Origin: Castellaniella sp034675905
Lineage (GTDB): Bacteria > Pseudomonadota > Gammaproteobacteria > Burkholderiales > Burkholderiaceae_B
Assembly (NCBI RefSeq): GCF_034675905.1
Contig: NZ_JAUCCV010000001.1
Coordinates: 105,959 to 169,958, forward strand
Reading direction: 5' to 3'
Length of the DNA stretch: 64,000 bases
Shown here: one piece after another, positions 52,251 to 61,591 of the stretch
Layout: the number at the start of each line of letters is the position of its first letter
How positions within the stretch are numbered: the stretch's first letter is position 1
Notes under the pieces: model-generated
The model's database searches: none
What the model was told of the DNA's origin: nothing
The model's input: only the letters and a program-made list of their open reading frames with translations
Position numbers and translations under genes: made by a program

Positions 52251-52904
52251 TCAATATTCGACGGCAGCGGCATCCATGCTGCGCCACAAGTACCAGCTGG
52301 CGACGGTGCGCCATGGCGCCCAGGCCTGCGCGACTTCGCGAGCCTCGAAGCGCGACACGGGTTCGCCGCTGAAGTAATGATGGGAAATGGCCTTTAACAA
52401 GGCCGTATCATCCAGCGGCAGCACGTCGGGGCGCCCCAGGAAGAAAATCAGGAACATCTCGGCCGACCAGCGTCCTACCCCGCGGATTTCGCACAGCTGC
52501 GTCACGACGGCGGCATCGTCCTGCCCCTGCCACCAGGCCGGGTCCAGACGATCACCCTGCTTGAAATACTGGGCGGCATCACGCACGTACTGCGCCTTGC
52601 GCAAAGACAGGCCCATGGCGCGCAGATCGGTTTCAGAATGCGCCATGATGCAGTCCGGCCGCAAGTCCTGGCCGCAGGCCTGCGCCAGCTGCTGCCACAG
52701 CTTGCGCCCCAGCGCCAGGGACACCTGCTGGCCCACGATGATGCGGATCAGGGTCTGATACGGGCCATGTTGCGCCTGGATGCATTCCTGCCGGTAGACC
52801 GGAATCAATTTGCGCAGGATGCGGTCGCGCTGCATCAGGTCCTGGCAGGCTTGCGTCCAGTAGGCGGGGCGCTGCGTCTGGGATTCGGGATAGGACATGT
52901 CCAT
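52251..52904 (-). CDS. DNA-3-methyladenine glycosylase II-like (AlkA family)
   Basis: 217 residues with a helix-hairpin-helix GPD fold. LIRIIVGQQVSLALGRKLW opens the domain, and CEIRGVGRWSAEMFLIFFLGRPDVLPLDD contains the hairpin and the catalytic aspartate. It lacks the N-terminal beta domain of E. coli AlkA, so it is the short form. It removes alkylated bases. The ATG at 52904 lies two bases past the cysS stop; ATG at 52898 is the alternative. Confidence 0.88.
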   Translation of the reverse strand: MDMSYPESQTQRPAYWTQACQDLMQRDRILRKLIPVYRQECIQAQHGPYQTLIRIIVGQQVSLALGRKLWQQLAQACGQDLRPDCIMAHSETDLRAMGLSLRKAQYVRDAAQYFKQGDRLDPAWWQGQDDAAVVTQLCEIRGVGRWSAEMFLIFFLGRPDVLPLDDTALLKAISHHYFSGEPVSRFEAREVAQAWAPWRTVASWYLWRSMDAAAVEY

Positions 52905-52906
52905 GG

Positions 52907-54349
52907 TTATACCCGCCGCCATTGCGTTGCACCGCCCGCGGCATCGGCCAATTCCACGCCCTGCGCACGCAAATCGGCACGGATCTGGTCGGCCAGGGCA
53001 AAGTCACGCGACGTCTTGGCCTGGGCGCGTTGAGCGATCAGGGCTTCGACGGCCTGCGCCGACAACTGCGCCGACGAGGCGCCCCCCGGCAGAAACCGGG
53101 TGGACGACTGCAGATAGGTTTGCGGATCGGCCTGCAACAGCCCCAACACGCCGCCCAGGGCCAACAGCAGACCGCTGGCCTGCGCATCGGCATCCCGATT
53201 GGCCTGATTGGCCAGATCGAACAGTACGGCGACAGCGCCGGCTGTGTTGAAATCGTCGTCCATCGCCGCCTGAAAGGCCTGGGCCTGGGGCGACTGCCAG
53301 TCGATCGCGACGGATGCCGGCGGCACATTGGCCAGCGCCTGATACAGGCGGTCCAGCGCATGCTGGGCATCCTGCAGGTTGTCGGGCGTGTAGTTCTGCA
53401 CGCTGCGATAGTGGCTGCGCGCCAGAAAGAAACGCAGCATTTCGGATTCGCGGGGATTGGCCGTGTAGTCGGCGGCATCATCGGACAGCGTGTCGGCGAC
53501 CGTATCGCGGATGCGGCGGAAATTGCCCAGGGACTTGGACATCTTGTCGGCATCGACCATCATCGGCCCGCAGTGCATCCAGGTCGTCGCCAGCGTGCCG
53601 CCAAACGCGCCCTCGCTTTGGGCGATCTCGTTTTCGTGATGGGGGAATTTCAGGTCCGGCCCGCCGCCGTGGATATCCAGCGGCATGCCCAGCAGGCTGT
53701 GGCTCATGGCCGAGCATTCGATATGCCAGCCCGGACGCCCCGGCCCATAGGGGGAATCCCAGCGGGTATCGGCGGGCTCGTCAGGCTTGGCTGACTTCCA
53801 CAGCACGAAATCCAACGGGTCCTGCTTGCCGGCGGACACGGCGATCCGTTCGCCCGCCCGCAGATCGTCCAGCGACTTGCCGGACAATTTGCCGTAACCG
53901 GGGAATTTGCGCACGGAGAAATTGACGTCGCCATCGCCCCCCTGATATGCCAGGCCTTTGGCCTGCAGCACGCCGATGATGTCGAGCATGCCCGCCACGT
54001 GTTCGGTCGCGCGGGGCTCGTCGTCCGGCGATTGGACGCCCAGCGCGCGTTCGTCGGCGTGCATGGCATCGATGAAGAACCCGGTCAGGGTGCTGATCGG
54101 CACCCCGCGCTCGACGGCGCGGCGGATGATCTTGTCGTCGATGTCGGTGATGTTGCGCACGTAGCGCACCTGATAGCCCGAAGCCCGCAGCCAGCGCTGC
54201 ACGATGTCAAAGCCGACCAGCATGCGCGCATGGCCCAGGTGGCAGAAATCGTAGACCGTCATGCCGCAGACGTACATCCGCACCACCCCGGATTCCGCTG
54301 TCTTGAACGGGGTTTTCTGGCGCGAAAGGGTGTTATAAATGTGCAGCAT
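52907..54349 (-). CDS. cysS: Cysteinyl-tRNA synthetase
   Basis: 480 residues. Class I synthetase with the zinc cysteine and HIGH motif in VYVCGMTVYD-type MYVCGMTVYDFCHLGHAR, GWHIECSAMS and ADKMSKSLGNF (KMSKS). The C-terminal DALR-type anticodon domain follows. It is upstream of the AlkA-like gene and convergent with nothing; the divergent TPR gene starts 131 bases away. Confidence 0.97.
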   Translation of the reverse strand: MLHIYNTLSRQKTPFKTAESGVVRMYVCGMTVYDFCHLGHARMLVGFDIVQRWLRASGYQVRYVRNITDIDDKIIRRAVERGVPISTLTGFFIDAMHADERALGVQSPDDEPRATEHVAGMLDIIGVLQAKGLAYQGGDGDVNFSVRKFPGYGKLSGKSLDDLRAGERIAVSAGKQDPLDFVLWKSAKPDEPADTRWDSPYGPGRPGWHIECSAMSHSLLGMPLDIHGGGPDLKFPHHENEIAQSEGAFGGTLATTWMHCGPMMVDADKMSKSLGNFRRIRDTVADTLSDDAADYTANPRESEMLRFFLARSHYRSVQNYTPDNLQDAQHALDRLYQALANVPPASVAIDWQSPQAQAFQAAMDDDFNTAGAVAVLFDLANQANRDADAQASGLLLALGGVLGLLQADPQTYLQSSTRFLPGGASSAQLSAQAVEALIAQRAQAKTSRDFALADQIRADLRAQGVELADAAGGATQWRRV

Positions 54350-54480
54350 GTCGGTCGGATAAGGTCAAGCCATCCCGACGCGCCAGGCCGGCTGGCTGCG
54401 CGATGGGATGTAAAATGGACTGCCAAGTATACCGTCCCCCGGACTCATCTCTGAAACCCCCTCATTAGGCGCTGCGTGTC

Positions 54481-55152
54481 GTGATCCGTGTTTTTCTGAT
54501 TCTCTTTGCTGTGTACGCCGGCCTGGCTGCAGGGCCGGCCCAGGGCGCATCCCCTGATACTAACGCGTCCGCGACCACGATCCAAGACCTGACGTTCGAC
54601 CCGAGCACCGGGGAATTCACCCCTGCCGAAACGCCCGATGGCGGCTGGCAGGCCTTTGCCGACCTGCTGCAGAAAATCACCCCGTCGGTCAATACCGGGA
54701 TTCCCCTGACGCCATCGCAGATCACGGACCGCATCGCCGCCCTGACCGACAGCGGCCACGCCCAGGACGCGCTGGACCTGATCCAGAAACGCGAATCCGC
54801 CCGCGCAGCCGCCGACCCGATCGGCACGGACGTCCAGCTGGACTATCAAAAAGCCCGCGCTCTGGCCGCCCTGGGGCAGCACGACCAGGCCCAGGCCCTG
54901 TGGCAGTCCATGACCGAAAACTATCCTGAACTGCCCGAACCCTGGAACGCCCTGGCCATCGAATATGCCCGCCAGGGCCAGCTGGAGCTGGCCCGCAATG
55001 CGCTGAACATGGCCCTGGCATCCGACCCGTCGTTTGCTCCTGCCCTGGAAAACCTGGGCCACGTGCAGATGGCGCTGGCCCAGGCATCCTTTGCCAAGGC
55101 GCGGGCAGCACAAGCCAAGCCAGCCGCATCGCCCACGCCGGCATCCCGCTGA
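54481..55152 (+). CDS. Periplasmic TPR-repeat protein
   Basis: 223 residues with a signal peptide (IRVFLILFAVYAGLAAGPAQGA) from a GTG start. Two or three TPR-like helix pairs occupy residues about 85-205: SGHAQDALDLIQKRESARAAADPIG, ARALAALGQHDQAQALWQSMTENYPELPEPWNALAIEYARQGQLELARNALNMALASDPSFAPALENLG. The end is alanine- and proline-rich. Function unknown; this gene commonly lies next to cysS and ppi genes in the Alcaligenaceae. Confidence 0.78.
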   Translation: MIRVFLILFAVYAGLAAGPAQGASPDTNASATTIQDLTFDPSTGEFTPAETPDGGWQAFADLLQKITPSVNTGIPLTPSQITDRIAALTDSGHAQDALDLIQKRESARAAADPIGTDVQLDYQKARALAALGQHDQAQALWQSMTENYPELPEPWNALAIEYARQGQLELARNALNMALASDPSFAPALENLGHVQMALAQASFAKARAAQAKPAASPTPASR

Positions 55153-55177
55153 TTCTTTTCTTTCCACATATCCCGCC

Positions 55178-55819
55178 ATGTCCCACCCCTTTTCCTCTCC
55201 GCGCATCCTGACCGGAATGCGCGTCCTCAGTCTGGGCTGCGCTCTGATCCTGGCCCCCGGCCTGTCAAGCGCCCAGACCACTCCTCTTCAATCCACCCAA
55301 GGCACATCCATGAGCACAAACCCGCACGTCAAGCTGCATACCAACAAGGGCGATATGCTGATCGAACTGGATGCCGAAAAGGCGCCCAAGACGGTCGAAA
55401 ATTTCCTGAGCTACGTCCAGGAAGGCTTCTACAACGGCACGGTCTTTCACCGCGTCATCAACAACTTCATGATCCAGGGCGGCGGCTTTGAACCCGGCAT
55501 GAAACAGAAACAGACCCACGCCCCCGTGGAAAACGAGGCCAACAACGGCCTGAAGAACGACCGCTACACGCTGGCCATGGCCCGCACGTCCGACCCGCAT
55601 TCGGCCACCGCACAGTTCTTCATCAACGTGGCGGACAACGAATTCCTGAATTTCACCGCCCCCACGTCCAACGGCTGGGGTTATGCGGTCTTTGGCCGGG
55701 TCATCGAAGGCACCGACATCGTCGACGAGATCAAAAAGGTCAAGACCGGCAGCAAGGGCTTTCACCAAGACGTCCCCGTCGAGGACGTGATCCTCGAAAG
55801 CGCGACGCTGGTTGAATAA
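55178..55819 (+). CDS. ppiB: Cyclophilin-type peptidyl-prolyl isomerase (two possible starts)
   Basis: From 55178 the product is 213 residues with a signal-like N-terminus (RVLSLGCALILAPGLSSAQT). From an in-frame ATG at 55310 it is 169 residues and matches cytoplasmic PpiB: VKLHTNKGDMLIELDAEKAPKTVENFLSYVQEGFYNGTVFHRVINNFMIQGGG. The inner ATG has AAGG seven bases upstream, the outer one has no clear ribosome site. Catalytic FHRVI and QFFINVADNEFLNF are present. It may be made in one or two forms; see findings. It overlaps lpxH by eight bases. Confidence 0.9.
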   Translation: MSHPFSSPRILTGMRVLSLGCALILAPGLSSAQTTPLQSTQGTSMSTNPHVKLHTNKGDMLIELDAEKAPKTVENFLSYVQEGFYNGTVFHRVINNFMIQGGGFEPGMKQKQTHAPVENEANNGLKNDRYTLAMARTSDPHSATAQFFINVADNEFLNFTAPTSNGWGYAVFGRVIEGTDIVDEIKKVKTGSKGFHQDVPVEDVILESATLVE

Positions 55820-56591
55820 GACCGCACTGCCAGGCGATCTCTGGATCGCCTCGGACATCCATCTGGGCGCGGCTGCCCCGCAGACAGCCCGCGCCTTTTA
55901 CGATTTTCTGGCGCACGCCCGAACGCAGGCGCAGGCTCTGATCCTGTGCGGCGACATTTTCGATGCCTGGATCGGTGACGACCATGCGCTGCGCCAGCCG
56001 CCCGACTGGCTGGAGACCGCGCTGCACGAACTGCGCCTGACCGCGCAGCTCATCCCCGTCTGGCTGGTCCGGGGCAATCGTGATTTTCTGATGGGCAAGG
56101 CCCTGGCGAACGCGCTGGGCGCACGGCTGATGGCCGCCCCTATCCGCCTGGATACGGACGCCGGCCCCATCCTGCTGGCGCACGGCGACGAATACTGCAC
56201 GGACGACCTGGCCTACCAACGTTTTCGGCGCGTGGTGCACACACCCTGGATTCAATCCCTGTTTCTGGCGCTGCCGCTGACCCTGCGCCGCAAGATCGCC
56301 GGCTGGGCGCGGAACCGCAGCCGTCAGGCCCAGCAAGGCAAGCCGCTGCAGATCATGGATGTGAATACCCAAGCCGTTACGCAGGCGCTGCAATCCGCTG
56401 GCTGCGACGTGCTGATCCACGGACACACGCACCGGCCTGCCGTGCATGCGCTGGATCTGGATGGCCGCCCCGCGCAACGCTACGTGCTGCCCGATTGGGA
56501 ATGCGACCATGCCCAACCGCCGCGCGGCGGCTGGATTTCGGTTTCAAAGACGGACGGCGTGCGGATGCACCCGTGGCCGCCCCTACCCTAA
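55812..56591 (+). CDS. lpxH: UDP-2,3-diacylglucosamine diphosphatase
   Basis: 259 residues, a calcineurin-like phosphoesterase of lipid A synthesis. The metal ligands are visible in IASDIHLGAAAPQ, LCGDIFDAWIGDD, WLVRGNRDFLMG, LLAHGDEYCTDDLAYQRFR and LIHGHTHRPAVH. Start is a TTG at 55812 inside the ppi stop region; no ATG exists before the catalytic motif, so a TTG start coupled to the upstream gene is accepted. It overlaps convergent TerC-CBS gene by nine bases. Confidence 0.93.
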   Translation: MNKTALPGDLWIASDIHLGAAAPQTARAFYDFLAHARTQAQALILCGDIFDAWIGDDHALRQPPDWLETALHELRLTAQLIPVWLVRGNRDFLMGKALANALGARLMAAPIRLDTDAGPILLAHGDEYCTDDLAYQRFRRVVHTPWIQSLFLALPLTLRRKIAGWARNRSRQAQQGKPLQIMDVNTQAVTQALQSAGCDVLIHGHTHRPAVHALDLDGRPAQRYVLPDWECDHAQPPRGGWISVSKTDGVRMHPWPPLP

Positions 56592-58166
56592 GACCTCGAC
56601 ATCCGGGTCCACGCCCAGCGGACCCAGGCGTTCGATCTGCACGGCAGCGATCCGGCGGCCTTCCAGGGCGGCAATCGTAAAGCGGAAGCCATCGTAATCG
56701 TGCACCAGTTCGCACTGGTCGCCCACTTCGGGCAGGCGCCCGAAGCGGCTGAGCAGATAGCCCGCAAGCGTGGAGTATTCCTCGTCGTCGCCCACCAGGC
56801 CGTCGGTATGCAGGATCTGTTCCAGATGATGCAAGTCGGCCGCGCCATCCACCCGCCAGCGGCCATGCCCCTGGTCGATGATGTCGGGGGCTTCGTCCTC
56901 GTCCGGGAATTCGCCGGCAATGGCCTCGAAAATATCGATGGGCGTCACCACCCCGACGATGGAACCGAATTCGTCGGCCACCAGCACCAGCAGGCCATGG
57001 GCGCGCTTGAGCGTTTCCATCAGCTGCAGGATCTGGATGGTTTCATGCACGATGATCGGTTCGCGCAGCCGGGTTTCGCGGATATGGCCGTGCTCCAGCA
57101 GGTCCAGCAGCAGTTCCTTGGCCCGGCCGACCCCGACGACTTCGTCCAGCGTGCCCCGGCAGACCGGGAAGAAACTATGGGGTTCCCGGATCAGCTGTTC
57201 GCGCAGTTCTTCCGCCGAAGACGCCAGATTGATCCAGGAGACGTCGGTGCGCGGTGTCATGACCGAATGCACATTGCGGTCGCTTAAGGTCAGCACGCCG
57301 CTGACCATATTGCGTTCCTCGTCGACGAACGCCTGCAGCGGCTGGGGGGATGTCTGATCGGATTCGGGTTCCGGGCCGACCAGGGGCTTGCGCCCCAGCA
57401 TCAGCAGCACGGTTTCGGCAGTGCGTTCGCGCAAAGGCCGGCGCATTTCCGCCCGGCGCACATTGCGCTTGGCCCATTGGTTCAGGGTTTCGATCAGCAC
57501 CGAGAATATGATGGCCGCGTACAGATAGCCTTTGGGCACCGCGAATTTGAAGCCATCGGCGACCAGCGAAAATCCGATCGTCAACAAAAAGCCCAGGCAC
57601 AGAATGACCACGGTCTGGTGCGCATTGACAAAGGCGGTCAGCGGCTTGGATGCCACCAACATCACCCCCATGGCAATGATCACCGCCGCCATCATGATTT
57701 CCAGATGGTCCACCATCCCGACGGCCGTGATGACGGAATCGATGGAAAACACCGCATCCAGAATCACGATCTGCGTGACGATCACCCAGAAACCGGCATG
57801 GATGCGCGACCCGGTCGCGTGCTGCGTGCGGCCTTCGATACGGTCATGCAGCTCAAACGTGCCTTTGAAGAGCAGAAAGAACCCGCCCACGATCAGGATC
57901 AGATCGCGCCCCGAAAACCCCATGTCACCCAGGTGGAACAAGGGGGCGGTCAATTTGACCAGATGGGACATCAGGGTCAGCAGCAACAGCCGCATGATCA
58001 GAGCCAGGCTAAGGCCCAGCACCCTGGCCCGATCGCGCTCTTTGGGGGGGAGCTTGTCGACCAAAATGGCGATGAAAACCAGATTGTCGATGCCCAGGAC
58101 GATTTCCAGGACAATCAGGGTGAACAAGCCCACCCAGGCTGCCGGATCCAGCAACCATTCCATCAT
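56583..58166 (-). CDS. TerC-family membrane protein with CBS pair and CorC/HlyC domain
   Basis: 527 residues. Seven membrane helices fill about 1-235 with the TerC signature LIVLEIVLGIDNLVFIAILVDKLP and IVILDAVFSIDSVITAVGMVD, whose acidic residues are thought to bind metal. CBS repeats at about 300-420 (VMTPRTDVSWINL; LVLVADEFGSIVGVVTPIDIFEAIAGEF) and a CorC_HlyC domain to the end. This is the YoaE/YegH arrangement of E. coli. Recent work links TerC proteins to manganese export at the Sec translocon; here that is only family inference. Confidence 0.9.
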   Translation of the reverse strand: MMEWLLDPAAWVGLFTLIVLEIVLGIDNLVFIAILVDKLPPKERDRARVLGLSLALIMRLLLLTLMSHLVKLTAPLFHLGDMGFSGRDLILIVGGFFLLFKGTFELHDRIEGRTQHATGSRIHAGFWVIVTQIVILDAVFSIDSVITAVGMVDHLEIMMAAVIIAMGVMLVASKPLTAFVNAHQTVVILCLGFLLTIGFSLVADGFKFAVPKGYLYAAIIFSVLIETLNQWAKRNVRRAEMRRPLRERTAETVLLMLGRKPLVGPEPESDQTSPQPLQAFVDEERNMVSGVLTLSDRNVHSVMTPRTDVSWINLASSAEELREQLIREPHSFFPVCRGTLDEVVGVGRAKELLLDLLEHGHIRETRLREPIIVHETIQILQLMETLKRAHGLLVLVADEFGSIVGVVTPIDIFEAIAGEFPDEDEAPDIIDQGHGRWRVDGAADLHHLEQILHTDGLVGDDEEYSTLAGYLLSRFGRLPEVGDQCELVHDYDGFRFTIAALEGRRIAAVQIERLGPLGVDPDVEVLG

Positions 58167-58175
58167 ATTTCCTTA

Positions 58176-58955
58176 TCAGGCCTGCAGGCGGGTCATCATT
58201 TGCGCGAAGATCTTGGGTGCGGCTGCCAGCACATTGCCGGACTTCATCCAGGTTTGCTCGCCCTGGAAATCCGCCACCAACCCGCCGGATTCCAGCACCA
58301 GCAAGCTGCCTGCCGCCATGTCCCAGGGTTTCAGGCTGACGCCGCAAAAACCGTCCAGACGCCCGCTGGCCACCCAGGCCAGGTCCAGCACGGTGGACCC
58401 CGTGCGGCGAGCGGCGGCGCAATCGGCCAGCAGCGGCACAAACGGCGAACCCGCCGGCAGCGCCGTGGATTGGGGAATGTGCGAGGCCAGCAACGCGTCG
58501 TGATAGCGCAGGCAGGACGACACCCGCACGCGGCGGTCGTTCAGGAAAGCGCCGCTGCCCCGGCTGGCGGTGAACATTTCATTGCGGGCGGGATCGTAGA
58601 CCACCGCATGCGCGGCCTGCCCGCGATGCATGAGGGCGATGGATACCGCATAGTGCTGGAAGCCATGAATGAAGTTCGTGGTGCCGTCCAGGGGGTCGAT
58701 CACCCAGCGGAATTCAGGTTCCGCGCCGCCAGACCCGGCATGTTCGCCGGATTCTTCGCCCAGAAACCCATGTTCGGGATAGGCTGTGCGTAAAATGTCG
58801 ATAATGGATTCCTCGGCCGCGCGATCGACTTCGGTCACGTAGTCCTTTGGGCCTTTACGCGCCACATTCAGGCGTTCAAGGTCCAGGCTGGCGCGGTTGA
58901 TGATGGCGCCTGCACGGCGTGCCGCCTTGATGGCGGTGTTAAGCATCGGATGCAT
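58176..58955 (-). CDS. suhB: Inositol-1-monophosphatase family protein
   Basis: 259 residues. Li-sensitive phosphatase fold with HGFLGEESGEH, WVIDPLDGTTNFIHGFQHYAVSIAL and the late KPWDMAAGSLLVLESGG metal-binding motifs. SuhB also acts with Nus factors in rRNA antitermination in E. coli. MHPMLNTAIKAARRAG is the usual betaproteobacterial start. It is divergent from trmJ with 40 bases between. Confidence 0.92.
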   Translation of the reverse strand: MHPMLNTAIKAARRAGAIINRASLDLERLNVARKGPKDYVTEVDRAAEESIIDILRTAYPEHGFLGEESGEHAGSGGAEPEFRWVIDPLDGTTNFIHGFQHYAVSIALMHRGQAAHAVVYDPARNEMFTASRGSGAFLNDRRVRVSSCLRYHDALLASHIPQSTALPAGSPFVPLLADCAAARRTGSTVLDLAWVASGRLDGFCGVSLKPWDMAAGSLLVLESGGLVADFQGEQTWMKSGNVLAAAPKIFAQMMTRLQA

Positions 58956-58995
58956 AGGTTTCCAAAGATCACGGGTAACAAGTTCTCTATTTTAA

Positions 58996-59820
58996 ATGAC
59001 TCTACCAGTTTCCTCCGATTCACCCCTTTGCGGGCCGGATATCTTTGCCCGGGTGCGCTTCATCATGGTCAGCCCCAGCCATCCCGGCAACGTCGGATCG
59101 GCGGCGCGGGCCATCAAGACCATGGGGTTTCACGACCTGCATCTGGTCGCGCCAGGCGACCCGGATGTGCTCAGCCACCCCGACGCCCAGGCCCTGGCCA
59201 GCGGGGCGGGCGACATCCTGGAACAGGCCCGCATCCACGGCAGCCTGGCCGAGGCGCTGGGATCGACCACCTTGGCCTTTGCCCTGACGGCCCGTGCGCG
59301 CGCCCTGGGCCCCCCGCCCTGTGATATCCGTGAAGCCGCCACACAGGCCGCAGCTGAATTGGCGCAAGCCGACGCCCAGGTCGCCATCGTGCTGGGGACG
59401 GAACGATCCGGCCTGTCGAACGACGACATCATGCTGTGCCAGCAGATCTGCCACATCCCGGCCAATCCGGTCTACAGTTCCCTGAACGTATCGCAGGCGC
59501 TGCAGCTGGCGGCCTGGGAAATGCGCTATGCCCTGCTGCCCCTGACGCATCAGGCCCGCCTGCCCGACACCCACGGACGCCACGACCCCGGCGCCGATCC
59601 GGCCGGCAGCGACCGCGTCCAGGCCCTGTTGGATCATTTTGAACAGGCGCTGATCGCCGTCGAATTTCTGGACCCGCAGCACCCCAAGAAACTTGCGCCC
59701 CGCATGCGCCAGATGTGGACGCGCAACCGCCTGAGCATCGACGAAGTCGACATGCTGCGCGGCCTGTGCACCGCCATGATCCGCACCGCCCGACGCGCCC
59801 ACTCCCAGGACCCCGTCTGA
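58996..59820 (+). CDS. trmJ: tRNA 2'-O-methyltransferase of the TrmJ/SpoU family
   Basis: 274 residues. SPOUT fold with RFIMVSPSHPGNVGSAARAIKTMGFHDLHLV, IVLGTERSGLSNDDIMLCQQICHIPANPVYSSLNVSQALQLAAWEMRYAL forming the knot that binds S-adenosylmethionine, and a C-terminal extension with RMRQMWTRNRLSIDEVDMLRGLCTAM typical of TrmJ, which methylates position 32. It lies six bases before cysE; this pair is probably cotranscribed. Confidence 0.92.
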   Translation: MTLPVSSDSPLCGPDIFARVRFIMVSPSHPGNVGSAARAIKTMGFHDLHLVAPGDPDVLSHPDAQALASGAGDILEQARIHGSLAEALGSTTLAFALTARARALGPPPCDIREAATQAAAELAQADAQVAIVLGTERSGLSNDDIMLCQQICHIPANPVYSSLNVSQALQLAAWEMRYALLPLTHQARLPDTHGRHDPGADPAGSDRVQALLDHFEQALIAVEFLDPQHPKKLAPRMRQMWTRNRLSIDEVDMLRGLCTAMIRTARRAHSQDPV

Positions 59821-59826
59821 ACCATC

Positions 59827-60714
59827 ATGTTTGAACAGCTCCGCGAAGAAATCACCTGCATCCACGAACGCGATCCGGCCGCCCGCAGCCGCATCGAGAT
59901 CCTGCTCTGCTATCCCGGCCTGCATGCCATCCTGATCCATCGCATGGCCCACGGCCTGTGGCGGCGCGGCTGGTACCTGGCCGGGCGCTGCGTCTCGCAC
60001 TGCGGGCGCCTGCTGACCGGCATTGAAATTCACCCCGGCGCCCAGATCGGCCGGCGCGTCTTCATCGATCACGGATTCGGGGTCGTGATCGGGGAAACCG
60101 CTGAAATCGGCGACGACTGCACGATCTACCAGGGAGTCACCCTGGGTGGCACCCGCCTGTACAAAGGCGAAAAGCGCCATCCCACCCTGGAAACCGGCGT
60201 CGTAGTCGGCGCCGGCGCACAGATCCTGGGCGGATTCACCGTGGGGGCCCACGCCCGCATCGGGTCCAATGCCGTGGTGATCAAGCCTGTCCCGTCCGGC
60301 GCCACTGCCGTCGGCAATCCGGCCCGCATCATCTTGCCGCAGGACCACGCGGCAGATGCCGCATCCGGCGCGGCAGAACCGGCGCCGGCGCCCGCTGCAT
60401 CCACGGCGCAAGACGAGCTGCCCTGCCAGTCCGAGTGGACCGCGCGCCCCCTGCAGGAACTGCTGCAGCGCAGCCGCCCCAACGAAGACGGTCCTGCCGC
60501 CCCTGCCGATCCGGCAGAGGAGTTCGCCGCCTACGGGGTAGGCCGCGCGGACGACGACCCCCTGGTCAAGGTGCTGCACGAACTGATCAACCACACCGCC
60601 CAGCAGGACAAACGCATTCATCGTTTGTGCCAGGCCATGGAAGACCTGGGCCAGCGTGTTGAAAACGGTCAGCGCCCGCTGGATGTGGAGCGCCTGAACC
60701 GGATGGTGGATTAA
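59827..60714 (+). CDS. cysE: Serine O-acetyltransferase with long C-terminal tail
   Basis: 295 residues. The left-handed beta-helix core is RDPAARSRIEILLCYPGLHAILIHRMAHGLW, GIEIHPGAQIGRRVFIDHGFGVVIGETAEIGDDCTIYQGVTLGGT, and GAGAQILGGFTVGAHARIGSNAVVIKPVPSGATAVGNPARII. It lacks the long N-terminal domain of E. coli CysE and has instead an about 120-residue tail, alanine/proline-rich then charged with a possible coiled coil (LHELINHTAQQDKRIHRLCQAMEDLGQRVE). The product feeds cysteine synthesis. It overlaps mscS by four bases at the 3' end. Confidence 0.92.
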   Translation: MFEQLREEITCIHERDPAARSRIEILLCYPGLHAILIHRMAHGLWRRGWYLAGRCVSHCGRLLTGIEIHPGAQIGRRVFIDHGFGVVIGETAEIGDDCTIYQGVTLGGTRLYKGEKRHPTLETGVVVGAGAQILGGFTVGAHARIGSNAVVIKPVPSGATAVGNPARIILPQDHAADAASGAAEPAPAPAASTAQDELPCQSEWTARPLQELLQRSRPNEDGPAAPADPAEEFAAYGVGRADDDPLVKVLHELINHTAQQDKRIHRLCQAMEDLGQRVENGQRPLDVERLNRMVD

Positions 60715-61538
60715 GCCGCCGCATCCACCGTGGTGCGCACCTCGCGCAGCGGAATCGGGCTGCGCAGACCCGCATCCCGCAAGGTCTGCGGCGCCCGGCG
60801 CTGCAGATCGAAGCGCACATCCCAATATTTATCCGACAGCGTCCACAAACGGATGTTCAGCATCACGGTGCTGTCACGGTATTCCATCACCATGACTTCC
60901 GGCGCCGGGTCTTTCAGAACGTCGGCATGCTGGTCCACCAGCCGCTGCAAGGCCGCCAGGGCGGATTCCAGATCGTCGTCGTGACGCACCCCCACCATCA
61001 GGTCCAGACGGCGTGTGGCGTTGCGGCTGTAATTGATGATAGGGTTGCCCCACACCAGCGAATTGGGCAGCAGCAGATGAATGCCATCGACCTGTACCAG
61101 CCGCGTCATGAACAGGCCGATTTCATCGACCGTCCCCAAGCCCTTGCCTTCCACCGAGACGAATTCGCCTGCCCGCACCGGGCGCAACAGCAGCAGCATG
61201 ATGCCGGCCGCGAAATTCTGCAGCGTCCCCTGCAAAGCCAAACCGATGGCCAGGGCGGAAGCCCCCAACATCGCCACCAGGCTGGCCGTCTGCACCCCCA
61301 AACGGGCCAGCACCGCCAACAGCACGACCGTGCGCACGGACCAGACCGTGACGCTGCGCAAAATGGGGATGACCGTGGGGTCGATGCGCGAGGAATGATC
61401 CGCCAGACGGCGCACCAGGCGACCCAGCAGATTGGAAATCGCCCAACCGATGATCAGGATGAGCAAGGTCACGGCCAAGTGCACGACGGCGTCTTGAAAG
61501 TCAGGCATGGATGCCCAGAAAATTCGGAATTGTTCCAT
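60711..61538 (-). CDS. MscS-family small-conductance mechanosensitive channel
   Basis: 275 residues, close to E. coli MscS. Three membrane helices are followed by the pore-lining segment SLVAMLGASALAIGLALQGTLQNFAAGIMLLLLRPVRAGEFV, rich in Gly/Ala. The cytoplasmic domain has VDEIGLFMTRLVQVDGIHLLLPNSLVWGNPIINYSRN. It would release solutes on osmotic downshift. Convergent with cysE by a four-base overlap. Confidence 0.93.
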   Translation of the reverse strand: MEQFRIFWASMPDFQDAVVHLAVTLLILIIGWAISNLLGRLVRRLADHSSRIDPTVIPILRSVTVWSVRTVVLLAVLARLGVQTASLVAMLGASALAIGLALQGTLQNFAAGIMLLLLRPVRAGEFVSVEGKGLGTVDEIGLFMTRLVQVDGIHLLLPNSLVWGNPIINYSRNATRRLDLMVGVRHDDDLESALAALQRLVDQHADVLKDPAPEVMVMEYRDSTVMLNIRLWTLSDKYWDVRFDLQRRAPQTLRDAGLRSPIPLREVRTTVDAAA

Positions 61539-61591
61539 GATTAGGCCATTTATGTAGTTGGGAAAGACCGGAGGATTTTACCGTGCCGGAT

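Noticed and set aside
59020..60825. 601-codon open frame opposite trmJ and cysE
   Set aside because: Antisense shadow; both real genes beneath it carry clear catalytic motifs.
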